Of a DNA stretch of 20,655 nucleotides, positions 1 to 7,139 are shown piece by piece. This DNA comes from Chloroflexota bacterium. GTDB lineage: Bacteria > Chloroflexota > Anaerolineae > B4-G1. Location: NCBI GenBank assembly GCA_011046405.1, contig DSAR01000285.1:1-20655 (forward strand), read 5' to 3'. Both the position numbers and the translations under genes were made by a program. The number at the start of each line of letters is the position of its first letter. Position 1 is the first letter of the stretch. Below the pieces are notes generated by a model. The model made no database searches. It was given only the letters and a program-made list of their open reading frames with translations, and was not told the DNA's origin.

Positions 1-40
1 ACCTGAACGAGACAGAGCATAAAAGAGATATCAGGTGATG

Positions 41-69
41 AAGACAACTATACTTAACCATGGGATAAT
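41..69 (+). promoter_or_regulatory. Weak candidate sigma-70-type promoter
   Basis: AAGACA at 41-46 and GATAAT at 64-69 are separated by 17 bases, a fair -35/-10 arrangement. It lies about 130 bases upstream of the thioredoxin/CcdA gene. The remaining leader up to position 200 holds no recognisable riboswitch or coding sequence. Random occurrence is quite possible. Confidence 0.25.
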
Positions 70-200
70 GTCAAGGTAGCGAAGCAAAACTTGCCAAATA
101 TCGAGAACGAGGTATCATTACACTCAGATTCACACAATAGCGTCATAGATCGTCCCCGGAGAAATAATCGCCGGTGACGATTGGGAGAGACAACCAATCT

Positions 201-2081
201 ATGAAAAAATCCATCTGCTTTCTAATCCTGTCGCTGCTCTTGACCAACGCGCTCGCATTCACTGCCGCAGCCGACGATCCCGATCCTGTCGTGCGGGCAG
301 TGCTCTTCTGGTCAGAAAACTGTTCCCATTGCCATCACGTGATTGAGAATACCCTGCCGCCGCTCTTGGAAAAACATGGCGAGCAACTCGAAGTGCTGTC
401 CGTCAGCCTCTCCGACAGTATGGCCAACTACGAGTTGTGGTTAGCGACCAAGGAAGCTTTCGGCATACCGCCGGATCAGGGCGGCGTGCCGATGTTGTTC
501 ATCGGTGAATACGTCCTGGTCGGTTCCCGTGACATCCCGGATCGGCTGCCCGGGTTGATCGAACGATACCTGGAGGCCGGCGGCGTCGGCTACCCCGACG
601 TGCCCGGCTATCCCACCGAGGAACCGGCCGTCGAGCCAACCGCCACGCCGGGGCCGACTGTCAGTTTGTACTTTTTTAGCGACCGCTTGTGCGAGGAATG
701 CACCGTCGTCGAGCGCGAAGTGCTGGAACCGCTGCAGGAACAGTATGGCCCGCAACTGATCGTCGAGCGGCGGGACGTGGAAGGCTCAGCCGAAAACTAC
801 AATCTCCTACGCAATCTTGAACAACAGGCCGGGTTAACGCGGGGTGAGATGCCGGTCGTCTTCATCGGGGAAAATGGCCTGAGTGGAGAGGAAAGCATTC
901 GCGCCCAACTTCCCGGTCTGATCGAGCAATACCTGGCAACTGGCGGCGCGCCGCTGCCCGAAGCCAGCGTCCAGGCGCAGCCCACGCCCGGCGGAGACGC
1001 CTCGCAACCGGAGATCCACCTGGCCTACTTCTATCAGCCCGGTTGTCGAGAATGCGACAGAGTTGAACTGGATCTGAACTACCTGAAGCATCAATATCCA
1101 CAACTCGTCATCCACGAATTCAACGTCAGGGAACAAGAGGGCGCCGCGCTATGTGATTGGTTGGGGGAACATGCCGGCGTGCCGGAGAAAAAGCGCATGG
1201 TCGCGCCCGCTGCTTTCGTCGGCGACGACGCCCTGGTCGACGAGGAGTTGCACGCTCGCAACTTGCAGGATCTCGTCGCCCGTTACGTCGACACCGGCGC
1301 CGAAGCGATCTGGGAACAGGATCTATCATTGGGTCAAACCATCACTGCGATCATCGAACGCTTCAAATCGTTCGGGCTATTGACCGTTTTGGGGGCCGGA
1401 CTCATCGACGGCCTGAATCCCTGCGCCTTCGCCACCCTGGTTTTCTTCATCTCCTACCTGACCTTCACCGGCCGCAAAGGAAATGAGGTGTTGTTATCCG
1501 GACTCGCCTTCACCTTGGGCGTATTTCTGACCTATCTGGGAGTCGGGATTGGATTTCTCAAATTCCTGGCGACTCTGCCCTTCCTGGACGCCATCAGCCG
1601 GTGGATATACGGCGCAACGGCCCTTCTGTGCATCGTGCTGGCGATTGGCAGCATATACGATTGGTGGCAGGCCCGCCGGGGCAAGGCGGACGACATGCGC
1701 CTCAAACTGCCCACCAAATTGCGAAAGCGCATCAACAAGGCGATCCGCGAGCGCGCGAGTATGCGGGCTTTCATCCCGATGACGTTTCTCACCGGCGTCG
1801 TGGTCTCCGTCATCGAGTTGGCCTGCACAGGCCAGGTCTACCTGCCGACCATCGTCTTCGTGCTGGGCATCCCGGAACTCCAGGCCCAGGCCTTCCTGTA
1901 CCTGCTTCTGTACAACCTGATGTTCATCCTGCCCCTGGTGCTCGTCTTCGTGATGGCCTACTACGGCACCACGTCGGAAGAACTGGGATTGTTCGTCCAC
2001 CGGCAGATGGCGAGCATCAAGCTGGTCACCGCCGGGCTGTTCATCCTGCTGGCTAGCTGGTTGATCGCGACGATTATATGA
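201..2081 (+). CDS. Exported triple-thioredoxin / CcdA-like (DsbD-type) transmembrane thiol-disulfide protein
   Basis: 626 aa. I chose ATG 201 over the in-frame GTG 174 because it opens a classical signal peptide (MKKS, then a Leu-rich core to about residue 25); GGGAG lies about 11 bases upstream. Three thioredoxin-like domains follow, each with a CxxC pair and a downstream cis-Pro: C41/C44 (CSHC) with P97, C164/C167 (CEEC) with P218, and C282/C285 (CREC) with P336. Pro/Thr-rich linkers near 138-152 and 255-270 separate them. From about 390 a six-helix CcdA/DsbD-type membrane domain begins, with the diagnostic NPC (C408) and ELACTGQ (C542) cysteines. Known role of the family: electrons pass from cytoplasmic thioredoxin through the two membrane cysteines to exported thioredoxin domains that reduce disulfides, for example in cytochrome c maturation. 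The substrate here is unknown. Three exported domains on one CcdA core is more than the usual one. The function class is secure. Confidence 0.9.
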   Translation: MKKSICFLILSLLLTNALAFTAAADDPDPVVRAVLFWSENCSHCHHVIENTLPPLLEKHGEQLEVLSVSLSDSMANYELWLATKEAFGIPPDQGGVPMLFIGEYVLVGSRDIPDRLPGLIERYLEAGGVGYPDVPGYPTEEPAVEPTATPGPTVSLYFFSDRLCEECTVVEREVLEPLQEQYGPQLIVERRDVEGSAENYNLLRNLEQQAGLTRGEMPVVFIGENGLSGEESIRAQLPGLIEQYLATGGAPLPEASVQAQPTPGGDASQPEIHLAYFYQPGCRECDRVELDLNYLKHQYPQLVIHEFNVREQEGAALCDWLGEHAGVPEKKRMVAPAAFVGDDALVDEELHARNLQDLVARYVDTGAEAIWEQDLSLGQTITAIIERFKSFGLLTVLGAGLIDGLNPCAFATLVFFISYLTFTGRKGNEVLLSGLAFTLGVFLTYLGVGIGFLKFLATLPFLDAISRWIYGATALLCIVLAIGSIYDWWQARRGKADDMRLKLPTKLRKRINKAIRERASMRAFIPMTFLTGVVVSVIELACTGQVYLPTIVFVLGIPELQAQAFLYLLLYNLMFILPLVLVFVMAYYGTTSEELGLFVHRQMASIKLVTAGLFILLASWLIATII

Positions 2082-2176
2082 AAATGAAGGGAGGGAGAAA
2101 CAGCCGTGCTCCAGGTCGGCAAGCGGCGCTTTCTTCAACTCGAGAGTCAATAAGATAAAAGGAGGAAATACCCCCT

Positions 2177-3154
2177 ATGAAAGATAACAAGTCGATTCTA
2201 TGGATATTCCTGGCCTTCATCCTGGGTTTCGCGCTGCCGGTCTGCAGTTGCCTTGGGAGCGGCCTGGTGACATTTGCCATGATCGGCCGGATGGCCAGCG
2301 CCGCCCCGACGACCGACGTCGGCGTGGGTGACGCCGTAGCCGTAATCCGGCTGGACGGCGCCATCAACAGCACACCGGCCCAAGAAACCGTGTTCGTCAG
2401 TGAAGGGATCACGCCCGGTCGCGTGGCTAAATTGCTCCAACAGGCGGAATTCAACCCCAACGTCAAGGCGCTCGTGCTCCGAGTCAATAGCCCTGGCGGC
2501 AGCGTCGTCGCCTCGGACGAAATCTATCACCAACTGCGTGACTTCGAGAAGCCCATCGTCCTCTGGATGGATGCGGTCGCCGCGTCGGGTGGTTATTATA
2601 TCGCGTGCGGCGCCGATTACGTCTACGCCCACCCCGACACACTGACCGGTTCCATCGGCGTCATCAGCCAGTTCATCAACGCCGAGGAATTGCTGGACGA
2701 GGTCGGCGTCAACGTGACCGTCATCACCTCTGGCCCGCGCAAGGATATGGGCAGCCTGTTTCGCGAGATGTCGGAGGAAGAACAGGAGCTATGGAAGACG
2801 ATCACCGACGAAATCTACCAGGATTTCGTCGACGTCGTGGCCGAGGCGCGGGGCCTGCCGGAGGATACGGTCAAGGATTTGGGCGACGGGCGCGTGTACA
2901 CCGGCCGGCAAGCCCTGGAACACAATCTGATCGATGCAGTCGGACTGCCCGACGACGCCATCGCCAAGGCGGCCGAATTGGGTGGCATTGAACTTGAGCC
3001 CGGAGAATCACCCCGCGTCATCGAATTGAAGACAACGCCTACCTTCATCGAATCGCTGTACGGTTTCCAGTCCCGGAGCGCCATACCGACGCTGGACGAG
3101 GTCCTGAGTTGGGCCGGCGCGCCATCGGTCCAGTATCGCTTCACCGGTCCATAG
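2177..3154 (+). CDS. sppA: Signal peptide peptidase SppA-like, S49 serine protease
   Basis: 325 aa, the size of the short (Bacillus-type) SppA. One N-terminal membrane anchor (about residues 6-35) places the catalytic domain outside the cytoplasm. The S49 core is clear: LRVNSPGGSV (101-110), the nucleophile S137 in AASGGYYIA, the TGSIGV strand (157-162), and the general-base lysine K189 in SGPRKDMGS. The 52-residue Ser-Lys spacing matches the Ser/Lys dyad of B. subtilis SppA. Known family role: intramembrane or membrane-surface cleavage of leftover signal peptides. A strong AAAAGGAGG site ends 11 bases before ATG 2177. It follows the thioredoxin/CcdA gene by 95 bases with no visible terminator, so co-transcription is possible. 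The C-terminal tail after about residue 285 is not conserved S49 sequence. Confidence 0.9.
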   Translation: MKDNKSILWIFLAFILGFALPVCSCLGSGLVTFAMIGRMASAAPTTDVGVGDAVAVIRLDGAINSTPAQETVFVSEGITPGRVAKLLQQAEFNPNVKALVLRVNSPGGSVVASDEIYHQLRDFEKPIVLWMDAVAASGGYYIACGADYVYAHPDTLTGSIGVISQFINAEELLDEVGVNVTVITSGPRKDMGSLFREMSEEEQELWKTITDEIYQDFVDVVAEARGLPEDTVKDLGDGRVYTGRQALEHNLIDAVGLPDDAIAKAAELGGIELEPGESPRVIELKTTPTFIESLYGFQSRSAIPTLDEVLSWAGAPSVQYRFTGP

Positions 3155-3224
3155 ACACGCCGGGCAGCGTCAGGTCGCCCCGCCGCACGATAACCAGACG
3201 CCGCTGCTCACAAACCCTCACTCG

Positions 3225-4259
3225 ATGAAAGCCCCGATCCTCGTCACCGGCGCCACCGGCTTCCTGGGACGCACCCTATGTCCCTACCTCGTCGAACGTG
3301 GGTATCGACTGCGGGCCTTCGCGCGCCCCTCGAGCGACGTCGATTTCTTGCGTGAGTTGGGCGTCGAGATCGCCCTGGGCGACGTCCGCGACGCCCTATC
3401 GATCCAGGCGGCAGCCGAGGGATGCCGGGCCATCGTGCACGCCGCTGGAAGGTTCCGCTTCTGGGGCCAACGGGACACCTTCTTCAATATCAACCGGGAG
3501 GGCACGCGTAACACGTTGGAAGCTGCACACCAGGCCGGCGTCAAGCGCTTCGTCCACGTCTCGACCGTCGCCGTCATCGGCGCGCCCCGCGAAGACGTGA
3601 TCATCGACGAGACCTATCCGCCGACCCCGTGGGATGCCTATCAAAAGAGCAAGCTCGAAGCGGAGCAATTGGCGCTCCAGTACCATCAGGCCTATCGCGT
3701 GCCCGTCATCGTGCTGCGCCCAGGCGCGTTCTACGGGCCAGGCAGCCATTACGCCTTCAACCGGCTGTTTTTTGGCGACCCGCTGAACGGGTTGCCGGTG
3801 CAGGTCCACGGCGGCCAGCACATCAACTTTCCCGTCTACATCGAAGATGTGGCGCAGGGGATCGATCTGGCCCTCCAACGAGGACGCCCCGGCGAAATAT
3901 ACAACATCAGCGGCCCCAGCATCAGCCATCAAGAGGCCAATCAAATCATCGACCGGTTGCTGGGATACCACATCCGCCGGGTAGACGTCCCGGCCTGGGC
4001 CATGCTCACCCTGGCCCGAGCGATGACGTGGCTCTCCCAATATACCAGGCGCGAGCCCTATTACCCACTCAATCTGGCCCTGTACGTCTTTTACGACTGG
4101 AACGTCTCCAGCGAGAAGGCGCGGCGCGAACTGGGCTTCGACCCGACCCCGTTCGAGACGGGCGCCCGCGAGACCCTGGCCTGGTACAAGGCCCAGAACG
4201 TCCAACCGAACAACTGGCTGACGCGATTGATCAAAGCGATCGCCTGGAGGAAGCTATGA
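3225..4259 (+). CDS. NAD(P)-dependent epimerase/dehydratase, extended SDR (HpnA / dihydroflavonol-reductase-like)
   Basis: 344 aa. The N-terminal dinucleotide-binding loop TGATGFLG (8-15) is the extended-SDR signature. The catalytic set is S113/T114 and Y139xxxK143 (YQKSK). Other family landmarks are GDVRD (52-56), HAAG (72-75), LRPGAFYGPG (164-173) and the C-terminal SSEKARRELGF segment before the last helix. Such enzymes oxidise/reduce or epimerise nucleotide sugars or related alcohols; the substrate cannot be read from sequence. No Shine-Dalgarno is visible before ATG 3225. The stop overlaps the start of the Nnr gene (ATGA), so the two are translationally coupled, although no biochemical link is obvious. 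Confidence 0.85.
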   Translation: MKAPILVTGATGFLGRTLCPYLVERGYRLRAFARPSSDVDFLRELGVEIALGDVRDALSIQAAAEGCRAIVHAAGRFRFWGQRDTFFNINREGTRNTLEAAHQAGVKRFVHVSTVAVIGAPREDVIIDETYPPTPWDAYQKSKLEAEQLALQYHQAYRVPVIVLRPGAFYGPGSHYAFNRLFFGDPLNGLPVQVHGGQHINFPVYIEDVAQGIDLALQRGRPGEIYNISGPSISHQEANQIIDRLLGYHIRRVDVPAWAMLTLARAMTWLSQYTRREPYYPLNLALYVFYDWNVSSEKARRELGFDPTPFETGARETLAWYKAQNVQPNNWLTRLIKAIAWRKL

Positions 4260-5875
4260 AAATCGTCACGGTGGAGCAAATGCGCGAAATCGAGGCCGCC
4301 TCGGATAGAGCGGGACATTCCTACGCCGCGATGATGGAACAGGCCGGCCGCGCCGTGGCCGACGCCATCATCGCCCGGCACGACGTGCGGGATGAATCCA
4401 TCTTGATACTGGTCGGCCCGGGCAACAATGGCGGCGATGGACTCGTCGCCGCCCGCCACCTGACCCAGGCCGGCGCTCGCGTGACCTGTTATCTCTACCA
4501 ATCCCGTGACTCGGCCCGGGACGACATGCCCACCCCCGACTCATTACACGAAGACGACGCACAGATCGTGTTGGCCGACGACGATGAGGATTGGCGCCAA
4601 TTGCGCCAACTGACCCGGCAAAGCGCCGTCATCGTGGACGCCCTGCTGGGCACCGGCGTGCGGCTACCCCTCCAGGGACGTCTGGCCGACATGTTGGATC
4701 AAGTGCGACAAGCTCTGAAGACGCGCCCTACCCCACAGGCCCCACCGCTGACCTGGCTGACGAGCATTCCCAATCCCCCACCCAGCAACGCCCCGGTAAT
4801 TGTGGCGGTGGATGGCCCCAGCGGCCTGGATCACGACAGCGGCGCGTTAGACCCTCGTGCCCTTCGCGCCGATCTGACCGTCACCTTTGCCTATCCCAAG
4901 CGCGGTCACTTTGAGTTTCCGGGCGCCGGCGCCCTGGGCGATCTGCTCGTCGCCGACATCGGCACGCCCAAACGGCTGGCCGACGACGTCACGCTAGAGC
5001 TGGTCACGGCCGATATGGCGCGCCAATGGCTGCCCTCGCGCCCGCCCGACGCTCACAAGGGCACTTTTGGAAAGGCGCTGGTGATCGCTGGATCCACCAA
5101 CTACACGGGCGCCGCCTACCTGGCTGGCAGCGCAGCGACCCGGGCCGGGGCGGGGCTGGTCACACTGGCTATCCCAGAACCGATCCACACAGCTATCGCC
5201 TCCCGGCTGGCCGAGGCCACCTATCTACCCTTGCCGCAGGTGCTCGGCCACATCGCCTCCCACGCCGCGTCGATGCTCCAGGATCACCTGGCCGAATATG
5301 ACGCCCTGCTCCTGGGACCTGGACTGGGTCAACACACCAGCACGGCGACTTTCGTGCAGCGTCTCCTTCTGCACACACCGCAATCTGACACACCGCTGGT
5401 CATCGACGCTGATGGGCTGAACATTCTGGCTCGAGCGAAGGCCTGGTTCGAAAAGCTGCCTTCACCCGCTATTCTAACCCCCCACCCCGGCGAGATGGCT
5501 CGCTTGATGGGCACCGACATCCAGGAGGTGCAAGATCACCGCGTCGAGGTTGCCCAGGCTCAAGCCCGGCAATGGGGGCACGTGATTGTCCTGAAAGGCG
5601 CCTACACCGTGGTGGCTGCACCCGACGGCCGGACGGTCATCGCGCCTTTCGCCACCCCAGGGCTGGCCACCGCCGGTACCGGGGACGTGCTGGCTGGCGC
5701 CATCGTCGCCCTGCGCGCACAAGGGCTCGATGCATTCCCGGCGGCGGCAGCGGGCGCTTACCTGCACGGACTGGCAGGCGAGCTGGCCCAGAGGAAGGTC
5801 GGAACCGCCGGTATGGTCGCCGGCGACGTGTTAGAGCACTTGCCAGAGGCCTGGCGTCGATTGGCGCGCGGGTAG
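4256..5875 (+). CDS. nnr: Bifunctional NAD(P)H-hydrate repair enzyme (epimerase + ADP/ATP-dependent dehydratase)
   Basis: 539 aa, the usual size for the fused YjeF_N/YjeF_C protein. The frame stays open far upstream inside the epimerase gene, but ATG 4256 is the real start: GGAGG sits 5 bases before it, and MKIVTVEQMREIE is the conserved N-terminus. Domain 1 (about 1-250, NnrE) has PGNNGGDGL (55-63), VDALLGTG (127-134) and AVDGPSGLD (184-192). Domain 2 (about 260-539, NnrD) has HKGTFGKALVIAGS (267-280), LLLGPGLG (351-358), IDADGLN (383-389), LTPHPGEM (407-414) and the phosphate-binding AGTGDVLAG (473-481). It repairs damaged NAD(P)H: the first domain epimerises the R and S hydrates, the second dehydrates the S form using ADP or ATP. 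A Pro-rich insert at about 155-180 is unusual but lies outside the motifs. Confidence 0.95.
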   Translation: MKIVTVEQMREIEAASDRAGHSYAAMMEQAGRAVADAIIARHDVRDESILILVGPGNNGGDGLVAARHLTQAGARVTCYLYQSRDSARDDMPTPDSLHEDDAQIVLADDDEDWRQLRQLTRQSAVIVDALLGTGVRLPLQGRLADMLDQVRQALKTRPTPQAPPLTWLTSIPNPPPSNAPVIVAVDGPSGLDHDSGALDPRALRADLTVTFAYPKRGHFEFPGAGALGDLLVADIGTPKRLADDVTLELVTADMARQWLPSRPPDAHKGTFGKALVIAGSTNYTGAAYLAGSAATRAGAGLVTLAIPEPIHTAIASRLAEATYLPLPQVLGHIASHAASMLQDHLAEYDALLLGPGLGQHTSTATFVQRLLLHTPQSDTPLVIDADGLNILARAKAWFEKLPSPAILTPHPGEMARLMGTDIQEVQDHRVEVAQAQARQWGHVIVLKGAYTVVAAPDGRTVIAPFATPGLATAGTGDVLAGAIVALRAQGLDAFPAAAAGAYLHGLAGELAQRKVGTAGMVAGDVLEHLPEAWRRLARG

Positions 5876-5938
5876 ACGGGGATTCACGTCGGCCACGACT
5901 TCGGGCACGAATGCGGCGGGAGGGATTGAGCGAGGAAT

Positions 5939-5975
5939 AAAAAACGCGAGAACGTCCGGTGGGCGTTCTCGCGTT
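5939..5975 (-). terminator. Intrinsic terminator for the ytxH-side transcript
   Basis: A perfect 12-bp inverted repeat, 5943-5954 (aacgcgagaacg) against 5964-5975, with a 9-base loop. On the minus strand the stem is followed by a run of T (the A run at 5939-5944), so it ends leftward transcription from the ytxH-like gene, whose stop is 24 bases away. On the plus strand the stem also follows the nnr stop (5875) but has only two T after it, so rightward termination would be weaker. It sits exactly between the two convergent operons. Confidence 0.75.
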
Positions 5976-5998
5976 AGACGATCTACATACGAAGCCTG

Positions 5999-6361
5999 TC
6001 AGGCAGTCGCTTCGGCTGGCTCGTCCTCTTTCTCCTTTTTGACAGACTCAGCCGCTTTCTTGGTCTGCTCTACAGCGTCGGCCAATTGCTTCTGTCCTTC
6101 TTCGAAAAGGGTTTTACTCTGAATCTGGAGTTCCTCGGCGCGACGTTTGACGTCGGCCGCTACGGCCTCGACCTTGGCCCGCGCTTCGCTCATCGTGTCT
6201 TCCGCCTTGTTCTGCAACTCAATCCCCTTCTGTCGAATCTCCTCGCGGGTCTCGACGCCGGACTGAGGAGCCATCACAAGGGCGACCGCCGCGCCCACTA
6301 GGCCGCCGATCATAAAACCGGCAAAAAAGGCCCCAATCTCACCACCACCATTATTGCTCAT
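5999..6361 (-). CDS. YtxH-like small membrane-anchored protein
   Basis: 120 aa. The start is the second of two adjacent ATGs (6361), six bases after a perfect AGGAGG (complement of 6368-6373). After a short Gly-rich N-terminus a Gly/Ala-rich membrane segment (about residues 8-30, GAFFAGFMIGGLVGAAVALV) leads into APQSG, the hallmark of the YtxH/general stress family, and then a long charged helix with Lys/Glu/Ala repeats (about 38-115). The family is found in many Gram-positive and Chloroflexota genomes, often stress-induced; no biochemical activity is established. It follows the 214-aa membrane protein by 98 bases and ends at the terminator, so the two are probably one operon resembling the Bacillus ytxG-ytxH arrangement. 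Confidence 0.75.
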   Translation of the reverse strand: MSNNGGGEIGAFFAGFMIGGLVGAAVALVMAPQSGVETREEIRQKGIELQNKAEDTMSEARAKVEAVAADVKRRAEELQIQSKTLFEEGQKQLADAVEQTKKAAESVKKEKEDEPAEATA

Positions 6362-6434
6362 CATCCACCTCCTTAGATGCTTACAGTTCCATTCGCCCAA
6401 ATCAACAATTACAAATACAAGTCAGCAGAGAGCG

Positions 6435-6554
6435 CTCATTCCGAACCTCGTTCCGAACCTCATTCCGACCGAGCTTCGTTCTGAGCTTCGTTCTGAGCTT
6501 CGTTCTGAGCTTCGTTCTGAGCTTCGTTCTGAGTTTCCTTCTGAGCTTCCTTCT
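6435..6554. repeat. 12-bp tandem repeat array (10 units) crossing a stop codon
   Basis: Five identical units gagcttcgttct run from 6471 to 6530. Two variants follow at 6531-6554 (gagtttccttct, gagcttccttct). On the other side three diverged units in the same phase (ctcattccgaac, ctcgttccgaac, ctcattccgacc) occupy 6435-6470. Because 12 is a multiple of 3, the array encodes a four-residue QNEA/QKEA repeat at the end of the minus-strand membrane protein. Length variation by slippage would keep the frame. Confidence 0.9.
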
Positions 6555-7104
6555 GAGTCCCACCCTCACGTCTGACCAGACCCCCCAGTTCCTGCGCCAT
6601 ACGCCTCAACCCAGCCAGATACCCGGACCATTTCATCACCGGTGAAACCACGTTATGGCTGACGAACTTGGTCGTCCCTCTTACAGTAGCCATCGTCTCA
6701 TTGAGCGCCTCGAGCATCGGACCGATTTCGTCGCGCAGGAGCACCACCAGTGATTGGACCTGGATCATCAAGATGATGAGCAGCACGCCGATCAACAGTG
6801 TCTCGAAGGCGACGAAGATGATAGCCGCGTCCCGCAGCAGGCTCACGACGACCTCGCCAGGGGTGGGACCAACCCCCTCGAAGGTGGCCTGATAGGCATT
6901 CACCGAGAGGACGACCAACAGCACAACGATGCTCAACAAAAACAGACCGGCGATGACCAAGCCCCATCGCAATAGACGTTGAGCGCGCAATTCGGCTGGC
7001 GATAATTCGAGCGGGACAGAAACCGTATCCTCCAACGTTTCTGGCGTTTCTACCTCGGGCGGTATAGAGGACTGTTCTGTGAATACAGAGTGATCATTCA
7101 TCAT
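6460..7104 (-). CDS. Two-helix membrane protein with QNEA-repeat tail, YtxG/DUF948-like in context
   Basis: 214 aa from ATG 7104 (MMNDH). An acidic N-terminus (1-40) precedes two hydrophobic helices at about 47-70 and 90-122. A soluble helix follows (LLRDEIGPMLEALNETMATV, about 122-141) whose pattern recalls DUF948 proteins. The tail from about 183 is built of four-residue repeats QKEA/QNEA from the 12-bp DNA array. No enzyme motif is seen. Being immediately upstream of a YtxH-like gene supports a YtxG-like role, but the match is by pattern and context only. No ribosome binding site precedes the start; instead a TATAAT ends six bases before it, which predicts a leaderless mRNA beginning at the ATG. 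The stop (TGA, 6460-6462) lies inside the repeat array. Confidence 0.65.
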   Translation of the reverse strand: MMNDHSVFTEQSSIPPEVETPETLEDTVSVPLELSPAELRAQRLLRWGLVIAGLFLLSIVVLLVVLSVNAYQATFEGVGPTPGEVVVSLLRDAAIIFVAFETLLIGVLLIILMIQVQSLVVLLRDEIGPMLEALNETMATVRGTTKFVSHNVVSPVMKWSGYLAGLRRMAQELGGLVRREGGTQKEAQKETQNEAQNEAQNEAQNEAQNEARSE

Positions 7105-7110
7105 AACGAC

Positions 7111-7139
7111 ATTATAGCACAGATCGTTGAGCTCTACAA
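7111..7139 (-). promoter_or_regulatory. Candidate promoter giving a leaderless mRNA
   Basis: On the minus strand TTGTAG (complement of 7134-7139), a 17-base spacer, then a perfect TATAAT (complement of 7111-7116). With normal -10 geometry, transcription would start at 7104, which is the A of the first ATG of the two-helix membrane protein. The absence of a Shine-Dalgarno there fits leaderless translation. The -10 box overlaps the TAA stop of mnmA (7112-7114). The -35 matches the consensus at only three of six positions. Confidence 0.5.

Noticed and set aside
2198..2225. Possible lipoprotein signal in the SppA N-terminus (PVCSCLG)
   Set aside because: The residues before the cysteines do not fit a lipobox well, and the family is normally anchored by an uncleaved helix.
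3396..4205. 269-codon minus-strand frame opposite the epimerase
   Set aside because: No family resemblance and no ribosome binding site; antisense to a gene with full SDR motifs.
3629..4255. Upstream in-frame extension of the Nnr frame inside the epimerase gene
   Set aside because: The residues are Arg/Pro-rich nonsense overlapping a clear SDR gene. The Nnr family N-terminus and a ribosome binding site are at 4256.
6435..6554. CRISPR-like array
   Set aside because: The 12-bp units are contiguous with no spacers and lie in a coding frame, so it is a tandem minisatellite.
6354..6575. Plus-strand ORF with LRSE repeats
   Set aside because: Produced by translating the 12-bp array on the wrong strand; no start signal and no continuation beyond the repeats.
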